From contig CAVTJL010000003.1 in assembly GCA_963735065.1 (NCBI GenBank), forward strand, positions 140,690 through 204,689: a stretch of 64,000 nucleotides of DNA, written 5' to 3'. Below the pieces are notes generated by a model. That model was not told the DNA's origin and did no database searches. It saw only the letters and a list, made by a program, of their open reading frames with translations. Both the position numbers and the translations under genes were made by a program. Of this stretch, positions 36,136-46,988 are shown in pieces. The stretch is from CAVTJL01 sp963735065 (lineage in GTDB: Bacteria; Pseudomonadota; Alphaproteobacteria; Geminicoccales; Geminicoccaceae). Each line of letters starts with the position of its first letter. The first letter of the stretch is position 1.

Positions 36136-37522
36136 CGGGAAGGTGGCGGCCGCCGGGCAGGACGACCGGATCGGCCTCGTCCAGGTCGTGGCGATCGGCA
36201 TCGGCGGCATGGTCGGCGGCGGCATCTTCGCCGTGCTGGGCCTGGCGCTCGCCACGGCCGGGCATGCGGTGGCGCTGGCCTTCGCCCTGGGCGGCGGGAT
36301 GGCGCTGCTGACGGGGCTTTCCTATGCCCGCCTCGGCCTCGCCTTCAGGGGCGACGGCGGCAGCTTCACCTATATCGAGCACGCCTTCGCCTCGCCCGCG
36401 GTGGCCGGCATCGCCGGCTGGCTGCTGGTCGCAGGCTATGTCGGCACGCTTGCGCTTTATGCCTCGACCTTCGGCGCCTACGGGGCGGCGATGCTGCCGG
36501 GCCACGACAGCCGCCTGCTGGCCGACGGTCTGGCGTTGGCCGTGCTGCTCGTCTTCCTCCTCGTCAACCTCGCCGGTGCCCGCACCTCGGGCGGCCTCGA
36601 GACCCTGATCGTCGGGATCAAGCTCGCCATCCTCCTCGTCTTCGCCGTTGCCGGTGCCGCCTCGCTCGAGGCGGGCAGGCTGGTGCCGGCGCTCGACCAG
36701 GGCGCTGTCGCACCCTTCCTCGCCGCGGCGCTGATCTTCGTCGCCTATGAGGGCTTCGAGCTGATCCCCAACGCCATCGACGAGATGCGTCGGCCCGAGC
36801 GCGACCTCGGGCGCGGCCTCGTCATCGCCATCCTCGTCACCACCGCCGTCTACATCGCGGTCGCCGCCATCGCCGGCGCCTCCCTCACGCCGGAGCAGGT
36901 GAAGCGGCACGGCGACTACGCGCTTGCCATTGCCGCCCGACCGGCGCTGGGCCAGACGGGCTTTCTTCTCATCGGCCTCGCCGCCCTGCTCTCGACGGCG
37001 TCGGCCATCAACGCCACGCTGTTCGGTGCCGCCCGTCTCGCCATGGTGATGGCGTGCGATCATGCGCTGCCGCGCGTCTTCTCGCTGCGCGAGCGCAGCC
37101 GGCCGGTGCCGTGGGTGGCGCTGCTGGCCCTGACCCTGGCCACCGGCGCCATGAGCCTCGGCGCCGGCCTGGGCTTCATCGCGAGCTTCGCCAGCGCCAC
37201 CTTTCTTTTGATCTTCGCGGCCGTCAACCTCGCCGCCTGGCGGCTGGCGCGGCGGATCGGCATCGCCCGCTGGATCCCGGGGCTGGGGGCCCTGCTCACC
37301 TCGGCCTGCCTTCTGGGCCTGCTCCTGCAGACCTGGCGGACCTCGCCCGGAAGCCTCGCTTTGATCGGCGGAGCCTACGCGGCCGCCATCCTGGGCGAGG
37401 TGGCGCTCTCGCTGGCCCGCGGCCGCCGCGCGGCCAGCCGTCCCTCCGCCGCCTGCCCACCCGGATGCGACAGGGGGTGCCGTTTGAGCCCTTGCCGGGT
37501 GTCGCCCATCATCATCCCCTAA
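36119..37522 (+). CDS. APC-family amino acid/amine permease
   Basis: The protein has about 467 residues with twelve hydrophobic segments. The APC landmark GIGGMVGGGIFAVLGLALA is in TM1, and EGFELIPNAIDEM lies in the middle segments. The start is uncertain: ATG 36119 overlaps ccmC by 17 bases, and GTG 36143 lies just past it. The last 30 or so codons (PPGCDRGC and on) run through a repeat element also found upstream of acnA, so the native C-terminus may have been replaced. Confidence 0.8.
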   Translation: MRRGTDGKVAAAGQDDRIGLVQVVAIGIGGMVGGGIFAVLGLALATAGHAVALAFALGGGMALLTGLSYARLGLAFRGDGGSFTYIEHAFASPAVAGIAGWLLVAGYVGTLALYASTFGAYGAAMLPGHDSRLLADGLALAVLLVFLLVNLAGARTSGGLETLIVGIKLAILLVFAVAGAASLEAGRLVPALDQGAVAPFLAAALIFVAYEGFELIPNAIDEMRRPERDLGRGLVIAILVTTAVYIAVAAIAGASLTPEQVKRHGDYALAIAARPALGQTGFLLIGLAALLSTASAINATLFGAARLAMVMACDHALPRVFSLRERSRPVPWVALLALTLATGAMSLGAGLGFIASFASATFLLIFAAVNLAAWRLARRIGIARWIPGLGALLTSACLLGLLLQTWRTSPGSLALIGGAYAAAILGEVALSLARGRRAASRPSAACPPGCDRGCRLSPCRVSPIIIP

Positions 37523-37558
37523 TTCCGGGAGGCCGCGGCGCCTCCGCCGCGCGGCGCC
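37461..37558 (+). repeat. Bipartite repeat, copy 1 (shared with 40951-41049)
   Basis: A 30-base block (starting CCGGATGCGACAG, then GGGTGCCGTTTGA) is repeated at 40951 with two mismatches. In both copies a GC palindrome (CCGCCGCGCGGCGCC) follows 83-84 bases after the block start. In this copy the block overlaps the 3' end of the APC permease gene, and its -10-like position reads CATCAT where copy 2 has TATAAC. The 367 bases from 37523 to 37889 otherwise hold no gene I can support. Confidence 0.65.
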
Positions 37559-37889
37559 GACTTCGCGGCGCGGCTCTCGTGCAAGCCCGGAGCCGACGCC
37601 CCAACCAGAGGCGAGCGGCTTCGGCGCGCCTGGAGCGCGGTCTCCGACGTCGACTTTAAATAAAGGTATGTTGATGTTCATGCCGCCCGCATGGACAATT
37701 CTATAGGTGATCCCGTTACACCTCTTCTGACGCATCTCGTCCGATCCTCGGGATCGGCGTGAACGCGCGCGGATCTTGGCGACATGCACCTCCTCGCTGG
37801 CAACGCCCAAGCGCCGATTGGGGAGCTACTGCTCGATCTGGCCATGGTGGAGCGGCGTGTCGGGCTTCGGGCCGGCTGCGGAGGGCGCG

Positions 37890-38880
37890 ATGCCGCCGGC
37901 GTTTGAGCGCGTGCCTTCAGCCGTCGGGCGGCGTGTGCTGATCCATCCGGGCATGGTCAAGACGGCGACGACGACGCTGCAACGTCACGTCTTCGCCCGG
38001 ATGCCGGGCATCGACTATCTCGGCCTGCCGGCGCCGACGCCGGCGCTCGAGTGGGCCATCCGTCACATCTGCCAGGCCGAACTCGATCCATGTCGAGCCG
38101 GCGCGGGTTCGCGCCATCTTCGACGCCCATCTCGCCGCGGCTCCTGCCTCGGGGGCCGTTCTCATCTCCCACGAGAACATCGCCCTCTACAAGTCGAAGG
38201 ATAAGGGTCTCATCGCCGAGAGGCTGTATCAGCTCTTTCCTGACGCGAGTATCGTCTTTACCATACGAAGACAGGAAGACCTTATCATCTCTCGGTATTT
38301 CAACGATCTGCGGAAGAGCCTGAAGGATGGCCAGTTCCTGTCTTTCAAGGCATGGTATTGGTCGGCTGCGCATGAGCCGTACCGCTCGATACACGACGAC
38401 ATCAGGTTCGGCGCGCTGATCGACTATTATGCGTCCCTGTTCGGTCGTGACAATGTGCACATCCTTCTCTTCGAGGAGCTCAAGGAGAGCCAGGCGCTCT
38501 TCGCCCGGCGCTTCGCCCAGCTGCTCAGCGTCGATGCCGAGGGCTTTTTGAAGCTCATGGAGGGCAACCATGAGAATGCCTCGCTCTCACGACGCGCCTT
38601 TTGGCTGTGGCGCCTGTTCGGCGGCCTGCTTCCGCGGCGTGTCGCGCGCCAGCTCGCGGTGCGGCGGCCGCGAAGGCCGGGCCCGGCACCGCGGATCGAT
38701 CTGCCGAGTGACGTGGGAGCCCACCTCGCCCAGCTGTGCGCAGCCGACAATATGCGCCTCATGCGGACCTATGGCGTGAACCTGGCCCGCCATGGCTACA
38801 CGCTCTCGCCACCGTCACGCCGCGAGCAGGACGAGGGCCAGAGCGTTGCCGCGAGCGCGGTCGCCGGAGCGTATCGATGA
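37890..38880 (+). CDS. Sulfotransferase-like protein 1, frame broken once
   Basis: The P-loop-like PAPS motif VLIHPGMVKTATTTLQRHVF opens the protein. After a frame change near 38079 it continues as SIHVEPARVRAIFDAHLAA, with the 3'-phosphate motif FTIRRQEDLIISRYFNDLRK, and runs to 38880. Removing one base in CAGGCCGAACTCG joins them into about 330 residues. GGAGGG precedes the ATG at 37890. These enzymes move sulfate from PAPS to a hydroxyl or amine. The ATG of the next gene overlaps its stop. The acceptor is unknown. Confidence 0.72.
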
Positions 38881-39887
38881 GGCTCTTTCGGCCCTTCGAC
38901 TCCCAGCGGCTGGTGGATCCCGTGCGCGTCGAGCAGCCTTTGATCCTCGTCAGCCAGATCCAGCGGTCGGGCGGCACGCTCCTGTCCCAGCTGCTCGACG
39001 GGCATCCGAACATTCTGGCCCATCCCTACGAGCTCAAGTGGGGGCGGCCGGAGAAGTGGGACTGGCCGGAGCCGAACCCGGCAGAGCGCCCGGCCGCGCT
39101 GTTCCGCCAGCTCACGCAGCGTTGGGTGCACGACTACGCCTCGCGTGGATTCTACACCAAAGGTCCGTCGGAGGATGCCAAGCGCTACCCCTTCAGCTTC
39201 GATGTGGGTCTGCAAAAGGCCATCTTCATCGAGCTGGCGAAGCGGGAAAAGCCGCAAACCGCACGGTCGGTTCTGAACCACTACATGACGTCGTTCTTCA
39301 ACGCCTGGCACGACTATCAGGGCTTCGACAGCGGCTCCAAGAAATACATCTCGGCCTTCACGCCGCGGGTCCTGATGGTTGCCGAAAGCGTCGAGCGGCT
39401 CGAGCGCACCTATCCGGACGGGTTCGTGATCTCGTCCGTCCGGCATCCGGCCGGCTGGTATGCGTCGGCGATCAAGCAGCAATACGGGAAGCTTTCCGAC
39501 CGCGTCGACGACGTGATGGACTTCTGGATCCGCTCCACGCAGGCGACGATGGCGGCGAAGCGCCGGCTCGGCGATCGGCTGCTGCTGTGCTCCTTCGAGG
39601 AGCTGGTGACCAATCCGGTGGGCGTCACGCGGTTCATCTGCGCGCGCTTGAGCCTTCCATGGGACGGCATCCTCGCCCGGCCGACGTTCAACGAGATGGC
39701 GGCGGAATCGAACAGCCATTACGCGGCCACGAGCCGCGTGGACGCGGCCGCCGCGTCGCGCTTCACCCACATCATCCCGCAGGACGTGCTGGCGCACATC
39801 GATCGGCTCTGCGGCGAGACCCACGCACGCGCGCTCGAGATGATCGAGCAGGAGACGGACGCGACCGCGTGCGCGGTGGCGTCGTGA
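38877..39887 (+). CDS. Sulfotransferase-family protein 2
   Basis: The protein has 336 residues. SQIQRSGGTLLSQLLDGHPN is the 5'-phosphosulfate loop and VISSVRHPAGWYASAIKQQY the 3'-phosphate motif. The late LLLCSFEELVTNPVGVTRF strand is also typical. Its ATG overlaps the upstream stop (ATGA) and its TGA overlaps the next GTG, so translation is coupled across all three sulfotransferases. No signal peptide or membrane anchor is seen, so it is probably cytosolic. Confidence 0.82.
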   Translation: MRLFRPFDSQRLVDPVRVEQPLILVSQIQRSGGTLLSQLLDGHPNILAHPYELKWGRPEKWDWPEPNPAERPAALFRQLTQRWVHDYASRGFYTKGPSEDAKRYPFSFDVGLQKAIFIELAKREKPQTARSVLNHYMTSFFNAWHDYQGFDSGSKKYISAFTPRVLMVAESVERLERTYPDGFVISSVRHPAGWYASAIKQQYGKLSDRVDDVMDFWIRSTQATMAAKRRLGDRLLLCSFEELVTNPVGVTRFICARLSLPWDGILARPTFNEMAAESNSHYAATSRVDAAAASRFTHIIPQDVLAHIDRLCGETHARALEMIEQETDATACAVAS

Positions 39888-40825
39888 CCCTGGATGCCGG
39901 CGCGCCACGCTCCGCGGGCCATGTCGATGATCGAGGTGCGAGCCTTCTGGTCGAGCCGCAGCTGCAAGAGCGCCTGCGCTGGTCGCTGCGCAGCTGGAAA
40001 CGGCGGCTGAGGCTGGCGCGCGCGGATGTCGTGATCGTCTCGCATGCCAAGAGTGGGCGCACCTGGCTCTGCGCGCTGATCTCGCACGTCTATCACCAGC
40101 GCTACGGCATCGACGAGCGGCTCCTGGTCAACTTCGACAACTTCCGACGGCTGCAGCCGGCGGTTCCGCTAATCCTCTTCACCCACGACAGCCGGAAGGT
40201 TCCGGCAGGCGCGCCGCTGGCACCGCTGCGCAGCTACCGCGGCAAGCGGGTCATCCTGTTGGTTCGCGATCCGCGGGACGTCGCCGTCTCGGCCTACTTC
40301 CAAAAGCGCCGCCACGCGAGCAGGCTTCGCACGCCGCCCAAGGAGGGCGGCGAGGTCGACGGCGCCGAGCTTCTTCATTTCGTGCGTGGCAAGCTGCCGC
40401 TCGTCCTCCGCTTCCTGCGCCGCTGGCACGAGCGAGCCGGTCAGCTCGAGAACGTCCTCCTGCTGCGTTACGAGGACCTCCGTGCCAGGCCCGAGTGGGA
40501 GCTTGCTCGCGTCATGGCGTTCATCGGCGAGCCGTGCTCTCCCGAGGAGCTTCGGCGGGCCGTGGCGTTCGCGTCCTTCGAGCGGCTCCGCGCCAGGGAG
40601 GCGAGCGGCTTCTTCGCGAGCGACATCCTCAGGCCGGGCGATCCGGCCGACGGGCATTCGTTCAAGGTGAGGCGCGGCAAGGTCGGCGGCTACCGCGACT
40701 ACTTTACGCCCGACGAGCTGCGCGAGATCGACGCTGCCGTCGCCGAGGATGCCATGGCGCAGCTCGGCTACGAGGCGGCTTGCGGGTCTCTCGAGGGCGA
40801 CACCGGCCTTCCTGCGCGGTGCTAG
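39884..40825 (+). CDS. Sulfotransferase-family protein 3
   Basis: The protein has 313 residues from a GTG overlapping the previous stop. VVIVSHAKSGRTWLCALISH is a textbook 5'-PSB loop and LLVRDPRDVAVSAYFQKRRH the 3'-PB motif. LLLRYEDLRARPEWEL and a C-terminal RRGKVGGYRDYFT region (RKGxxGDWKxxFT-like) complete the cytosolic sulfotransferase set. It belongs to a different subgroup from its two neighbours, so the three may act on different positions of one product. Confidence 0.88.
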   Translation: MTLDAGAPRSAGHVDDRGASLLVEPQLQERLRWSLRSWKRRLRLARADVVIVSHAKSGRTWLCALISHVYHQRYGIDERLLVNFDNFRRLQPAVPLILFTHDSRKVPAGAPLAPLRSYRGKRVILLVRDPRDVAVSAYFQKRRHASRLRTPPKEGGEVDGAELLHFVRGKLPLVLRFLRRWHERAGQLENVLLLRYEDLRARPEWELARVMAFIGEPCSPEELRRAVAFASFERLRAREASGFFASDILRPGDPADGHSFKVRRGKVGGYRDYFTPDELREIDAAVAEDAMAQLGYEAACGSLEGDTGLPARC

Positions 40826-40950
40826 CCTCGCCCTGAAAGGCCGTGCCGGCTTTCGCCGCCGATGCAGGTCGGGGGTGCGGGGAGCGCGGCAATCTCCCCA
40901 TGAGCTCCCTGCGCCTGCGGCTCGTGCAGCGCCGGCGGAGGGCCGCCATG

Positions 40951-41049
40951 CCGGATGCGACAGCGGGTGCCGTTTGAACCCTGGCGGCAGCGAGCCTATA
41001 ACCACTTTATAGAACCGCGAGACCGGGGCGCTCCCCGCCGCGCGGCGCC
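40951..41049 (+). repeat. Bipartite repeat, copy 2, upstream of acnA
   Basis: This is the second copy of the block seen at 37461, with the GC palindrome (41035-41049) 84 bases after its start versus 83 in copy 1. Here it is intergenic and carries the acnA promoter, with the palindrome in the predicted 5' leader. Matching spacing in both copies suggests a duplicated promoter-leader unit over a simple short repeat. Confidence 0.65.
40974..41002 (+). promoter_or_regulatory. Sigma70-type promoter of acnA
   Basis: TTGAAC (40974-40979), a 17-base spacer and TATAAC (40997-41002) make a near-consensus promoter. It predicts a leader of about 67 bases that contains the palindrome CGCCGCGCGGCG before the AGGAGG ribosome site at about 41062-41067. 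Confidence 0.7.
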
Positions 41050-41075
41050 CTGACCTGATCCCAGGAGGATGCCTC

Positions 41076-43787
<2,712 letters not shown>

Positions 43788-43800
43788 CAGGTAAGGCAAG

Positions 43801-43829
43801 GGCCTCAGGGGGCGGTGCTCCCTGGGGCC
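43801..43829 (+). terminator. Hairpin after acnA
   Basis: GGCCTCAGGG and CCCTGGGGCC form a 10-bp stem with one T-G pair around a 9-base loop, 13 bases after the acnA stop. No T-tract follows, so it may act as a 3' stabiliser or a weak terminator. Confidence 0.45.
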
Positions 43830-43887
43830 GGCGCCTCGGTCGCGCGGATCGTGCTGGCGATCTAGTCCATCATCTCCATCAAGCGCC

Positions 43888-44847
43888 TCAGCGAGCCGCG
43901 CCGGCGCAGGACGGCTGACGCGGCCGCGGGCCGTCGCCGCGAGGGCGACAGCCAGGTCCTGGTGACGTGATGCCGGGTCCGCTGCTGCCTCCCATGTCGA
44001 AAGAAGACGGGCGGCAACGGGCAGGCCGGCAACGATCTGCAGTGGTCATCGACAGAAAAAACGTCGGGCGGGGATGCCGGCTAACGCGGCGGGGCCTGGG
44101 CGCGCCAGGGGCGACCCTGGGGGCCGGGGTCGTGAGTGTCGGCGGCGTGCCGGATGCGCGCGTCGATGCCGAAGGCCATGCCGGAGACGCTGCCGGCGAG
44201 CTCGCGCCGGAGCAGGGCTGCGGCTGAGATGGGACGAGATGGCCCGGCCCGAGCCGGCTGGCGGCATCGGCTGCAGGAGCCTGGGGCTCGACCTGCGGGT
44301 CGTCTGCTGGTGCCTGCTGCGGAGGCGCCGGGTCCGGGGGAAGGGGTGCGGCGGCGAGGTCGCCCAGCATCGCGTCGGCGATGCGGCCGGCGCCCTCGGC
44401 GCACCAGCGCGGCCCCTCGTCGGGGTTGGGTGCCTGGCCCGCTCCGCCCGGCCGTGGGGCAGGAGGCGGGCTCGGCAGGGCCGCCATGCGGGCCTCGAGC
44501 GCGTCCGCCAGGGTCTCGGCCGGGCAGCGGCGCAGCCGGTCTTCCTTCAGCAGAAAGCAGCAGACCTTGATGTCGCCGTCGAGCGCTGCCGCCTCGAGCT
44601 CGCAGAAGGCGATCGCGACCAGCCGCTCCCGGCGCTCGGCGGCCGGCAGGTCCATGAAGCGGCGATAGCCCTCGACGAGGCCCTGGAACTCGGCATCGTC
44701 GAGCAGGGCGTCGGCCTCGACCTCGCTCAGCCGCTCGGCCATCGCCGCGGGCCTCAGGGGCAGCCCCGCCGCCACGCGCATGCCGACCCGCCGACGGATG
44801 GAGACCATCGGCCGGCGACGACGCGGATGGGGAGGGGAGAGAGACAT
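43888..44847 (-). CDS. Uncharacterised protein, paralogue of the gene at 8739-9521
   Basis: The open frame has 319 residues. Residues about 37-125 (ALLDDAEFQGLVEGYRRFMD, then LPAAERRERLVAIAFCELEA) match the helical domain of the 8739-9521 protein. The tail of this frame becomes low-complexity Pro/Ser/Arg. A different frame in the same region, ending at 44081, reads PISAAALLRRELAGSVSGMA, more like a real C-terminus, so a frame change near 44250 is possible. The ATG lies 7 bases after a -10 element (leaderless). Function is unknown. Confidence 0.55.
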   Translation of the reverse strand: MSLSPPHPRRRRPMVSIRRRVGMRVAAGLPLRPAAMAERLSEVEADALLDDAEFQGLVEGYRRFMDLPAAERRERLVAIAFCELEAAALDGDIKVCCFLLKEDRLRRCPAETLADALEARMAALPSPPPAPRPGGAGQAPNPDEGPRWCAEGAGRIADAMLGDLAAAPLPPDPAPPQQAPADDPQVEPQAPAADAASRLGPGHLVPSQPQPCSGASSPAASPAWPSASTRASGTPPTLTTPAPRVAPGAPRPRRVSRHPRPTFFLSMTTADRCRPARCRPSSFDMGGSSGPGITSPGPGCRPRGDGPRPRQPSCAGAAR

Positions 44848-44854
44848 GAGAAGG

Positions 44855-44883
44855 ACTATAATCTCTCAACTGTAATTGGTCAA
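44855..44883 (-). promoter_or_regulatory. Sigma70-type promoter placed for leaderless transcription, second copy
   Basis: On the minus strand TTGACC (44883-44878), a 17-base spacer and TATAGT (44860-44855) are followed by 7 bases and the ATG at 44847. This is the same geometry as at 9529-9557, with no room for a ribosome-binding site. Confidence 0.65.
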
Positions 44884-44899
44884 GGGGGATGGAGACTGG

Positions 44900-44919
44900 A
44901 TCCCCGCCTCCGCGGGGAT
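44900..44919. repeat. REP-like palindrome
   Basis: ATCCCCGC and GCGGGGAT flank CTCC in the context CTGGATCCCCGCC. This is the type of short intergenic palindrome scattered in many proteobacterial genomes. It sits between the paralogue gene and vapB; the rest of this 279-base gap shows no gene. Confidence 0.5.
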
Positions 44920-45126
44920 GAGCCGGGGGAGTGGGTCGCCTGCCTTGCGTGGGAGGGGCGCCTTGGCGGCGAGGGGCGGGATGGCCGTCGTTGCGCGCGG
45001 CCGCTCCTGACGTCGAGGTCGCCTCGGTGACGGCGACAGGCGGTGCTGCAGGCGGCATGCTGCGCTGGACGAGGCGGCGCCCCACGTATATAAAAATGCG
45101 CTGTATCTATACGCTCTGAGGCTGCC

Positions 45127-45383
45127 ATGGCGCTGAGCCTGAAGGACAAGGAGACCGACCGCCTTGCCCGCGAGGTCGCCGCTCTGACCGGAGAGACGCT
45201 GACGGAGGCGATCCGCCGGGCGCTGGCCGAGCGGCTCGAGCGGGAGCGGCTGCGTCGCGGCGGGACCGCGCAGCTCGCGGAGCGGCGATGGAGATCGGCC
45301 GCCATTGCGCTGCCCTGCCGGACCTCGACAACCGTGGGCCGGACGAGATCGTCGGCTACGACGAAGCGGGCTTGTGGCGCTGA
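45127..45383 (+). CDS. VapB-type antitoxin, frame broken once
   Basis: The N-terminus (LSLKDKETDRLAREVAALTG, then ETLTEAIRRALAERLERER) is a Rhizobiales-type VapB DNA-binding domain. The frame changes near 45285; the C-terminal toxin-binding tail MEIGRHCAALPDLDNRGPDE, then IVGYDEAGLWR, follows in another frame and ends at 45383. A missing base after GAG-CGG-CG would explain it. It would bind and silence VapC and repress its own promoter. An AT-rich stretch (TATATAAAAATGCG) at about 45088 may hold the promoter. Confidence 0.7.
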
Positions 45384-45792
45384 ATGGTGGTCGACACGTC
45401 GGCGCTGGTCGCGATCCTGTTGGGCGAGCCTGATGCCGGGCTGCTCGCGGCTGCGCTCGGTGCTGCACCGGTACGGCTGGTCTCGGCGGTGACCCGCGTC
45501 GAGCTTTCCTGCGTCGTCGAGGGGCGCAAGGGGGAGAGGGGCCGCGCGGATCTCGAGCTGCTGCTGCGCGATGGCGGCTTCGAGATCGTGGGCGTCAACG
45601 CCCCGACATGCCGAGATCGCCGTCGACGCCTTCCGCCGCTACGGCCGCGGCCGCCACCCAGCCGGGCTGAACATCGGCGACTGCTTTTCCTATGCGCTGG
45701 CGAAGGCGACCGGCCAGCCGCTCTTGTTCAAGGGCGAGGACTTTTCTCAGACCGATGTCCGGAAGGCCCTCGCGACGCCGGGGGCGTCCTGA
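45384..45792 (+). CDS. VapC-type PIN-domain RNase toxin, frame broken once
   Basis: The ATG follows the vapB stop directly. MVVDTSALVAILLGEPDAGL holds the first catalytic Asp and TRVELSCVV the conserved Glu. After a CCCC run at 45601-45604 the frame changes to EIAVDAFRRYGRGRHPAGLN, then IGDCFSYALAKATGQPLL and the last acidic motif GEDFSQTDV. Three Cs in place of four restore a toxin of about 135 residues. All PIN acidic residues are present, so the break may be a sequencing error; otherwise the pair is inactive. Confidence 0.72.
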
Positions 45793-45793
45793 G

Positions 45794-46239
45794 GGCGCTC
45801 AGGCGTCCCGCCAGCTCGAGAACGTCGCGGCCTGGCCCCGCCTGACGCCGTCCACGTCCAGAAGCTCCCAGACGATGCCGTCCTCGATCCAGAAGCGGCG
45901 GCCCGTGGACGCGATGCGCAGGCCGCGATAGCCGGTCATGAAGCCGTTGCGCGCCACGGCATCCAGGAGCGCCTGCCGCTCGGCCCGGTCGGGCGCCTCG
46001 GCCGAGAGGCGGGAGGGCAGCGAGGTGAAGGTGGGCCAGTCGTAGCCGAAGCAGGCCTGTGCTGCCCGGTTGGCGTAGACGAAGCGGGGGTCGGGGGCGG
46101 TGTCGTGGGCGACGACGACGAAGGGGGCGTCGTCGTAGAGCCAGGCGGCGTCGCGGCCGGCGGGCACGAGCGGGCGGCCGAGGAGGCGGGCGAAGCTGTG
46201 GGTCAGGAGGTCGAAGAAGGCGGGGGAGGTGGCGAGGTC
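45794..46239. repeat. 446-bp direct repeat, copy 1
   Basis: It matches 55712-56157 over the same length with no gaps and about ten mismatches counted by eye (about 98% identical). It covers most of the MEKHLA-domain gene and a few bases past its stop. Homology ends abruptly at GGCGAGGTC on one side and GGCGCTCAGG on the other. Confidence 0.9.
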
Positions 46240-46248
46240 GGCGATCAT
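45799..46248 (-). CDS. MEKHLA/PAS-domain protein, copy 1
   Basis: The protein has 149 residues. The MEKHLA pattern is clear: FFDLLTHSFARLLGRPLVP, then RFVYANRAAQACFGYDWPTF as in PAS-like sensor folds, and GRRFWIEDGIVWELLDVDG. Compared with copy 2 only two residues differ over the shared 146, but the N-terminus is shorter (MIADLATSP). The start codon overlaps the stop of an hsdS remnant (ATGA), so this copy has lost its native 5' end. Confidence 0.8.
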   Translation of the reverse strand: MIADLATSPAFFDLLTHSFARLLGRPLVPAGRDAAWLYDDAPFVVVAHDTAPDPRFVYANRAAQACFGYDWPTFTSLPSRLSAEAPDRAERQALLDAVARNGFMTGYRGLRIASTGRRFWIEDGIVWELLDVDGVRRGQAATFSSWRDA

Positions 46249-46600
46249 TCTATGGCCCTCAGCTCCTCGATGTTTGGAGCCAGCGCGTCGTGGAGAAGGG
46301 CTTCGAGGCGGCGGCGGATGCTGTCGGTGGTGGCCCGGCTGGCTTCAGCCGGTCGCAGAGGGCCACCAGGGCATCGACCTTCGCGACGATGCGGGGCTGC
46401 TCGGCAAGAGGCGGGATAGGAAGCGGCATGGTGGCGACCGACATCGTGTCGAAGGGCGTGAGCACCACGCCAACCCATCCAACCTCGGCACATTAAGCAT
46501 CGAGGGCGTTTGGGCTTCCGCAACAAAGAGGTGGAGAAAAAATCCCGGAAATTCCGGATAGAATGACGCTCTCCGTTCCGAAATTGCTTGATGGAACGAC
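46245..46600 (-). pseudogene. Remnant of a type I restriction specificity subunit (hsdS 3' end)
   Basis: LPIPPLAEQPRIVAKVDALV followed by ALCDRLK is the conserved C-terminal repeat junction of HsdS. In a neighbouring frame the usual HsdS ending is seen (ATTDSIRRRLEALLHDALAP, then NIEELRAIE and stop). At least two frame changes and no upstream target-recognition domain show that it is a broken 3' fragment. It is fused to the start of the MEKHLA copy, marking a recombination junction near 46240. Confidence 0.7.
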
Positions 46601-46766
46601 GACAAGGCCGGTCGGTGTCAGGGTTATTTTAATGAGGCTCCGGTGAAACCGTGAAGAAGCCCCCTCGCGGGCAGTCTTGGGCGGTGTCGCCTTCGGGCGC
46701 AACGCTCTCGCGGATCGTTGGGTGGCAAGCCAGGGAAGAGCGCCTCCTTGTGCCCGGGTCGGTATG

Positions 46767-46780
46767 CCGGCGATCGCCGG
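46767..46780. repeat. Short palindrome, REP-like
   Basis: CCGGCGATCGCCGG is a perfect 14-base palindrome followed by GAATGACG, the arrangement of common intergenic palindromic elements. The surrounding region from 46601 to 46988 holds no gene I can support; it contains this element and the palindromes upstream of the RTX gene. Confidence 0.45.
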
Positions 46781-46859
46781 GAATGACGACCGTCCGCCAG
46801 GAGGCGGCGAGGCTTGCCTGGCGGGGGCAGCGCTGGTAACCACAACGTGATGCAAAACT

Positions 46860-46903
46860 GATGCGGGATCCTGCATCATGTTGTCCCCTACCTAGGGGAA
46901 CAA
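46860..46903 (+). promoter_or_regulatory. Two palindromes upstream of the RTX gene
   Basis: GATGCGGGATCCTGCATC (46860-46877) is a near-perfect palindrome. It is followed by TTGT-CCCCTA-CC-TAGGGG-A-ACAA (46881-46903), a strong inverted repeat. They lie 86-130 bases before the RTX start and look like protein-binding sites. The T-poor flank argues against a terminator on the plus strand. Confidence 0.45.
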
Positions 46904-46988
46904 AAAGCGGCGCGGGCGCGAAACGCCAACCAGTCGACGCGGGTCCGAGGCCGCGGCCGGCAGGGGACGGCGCGCAGGGGGGACCGCC

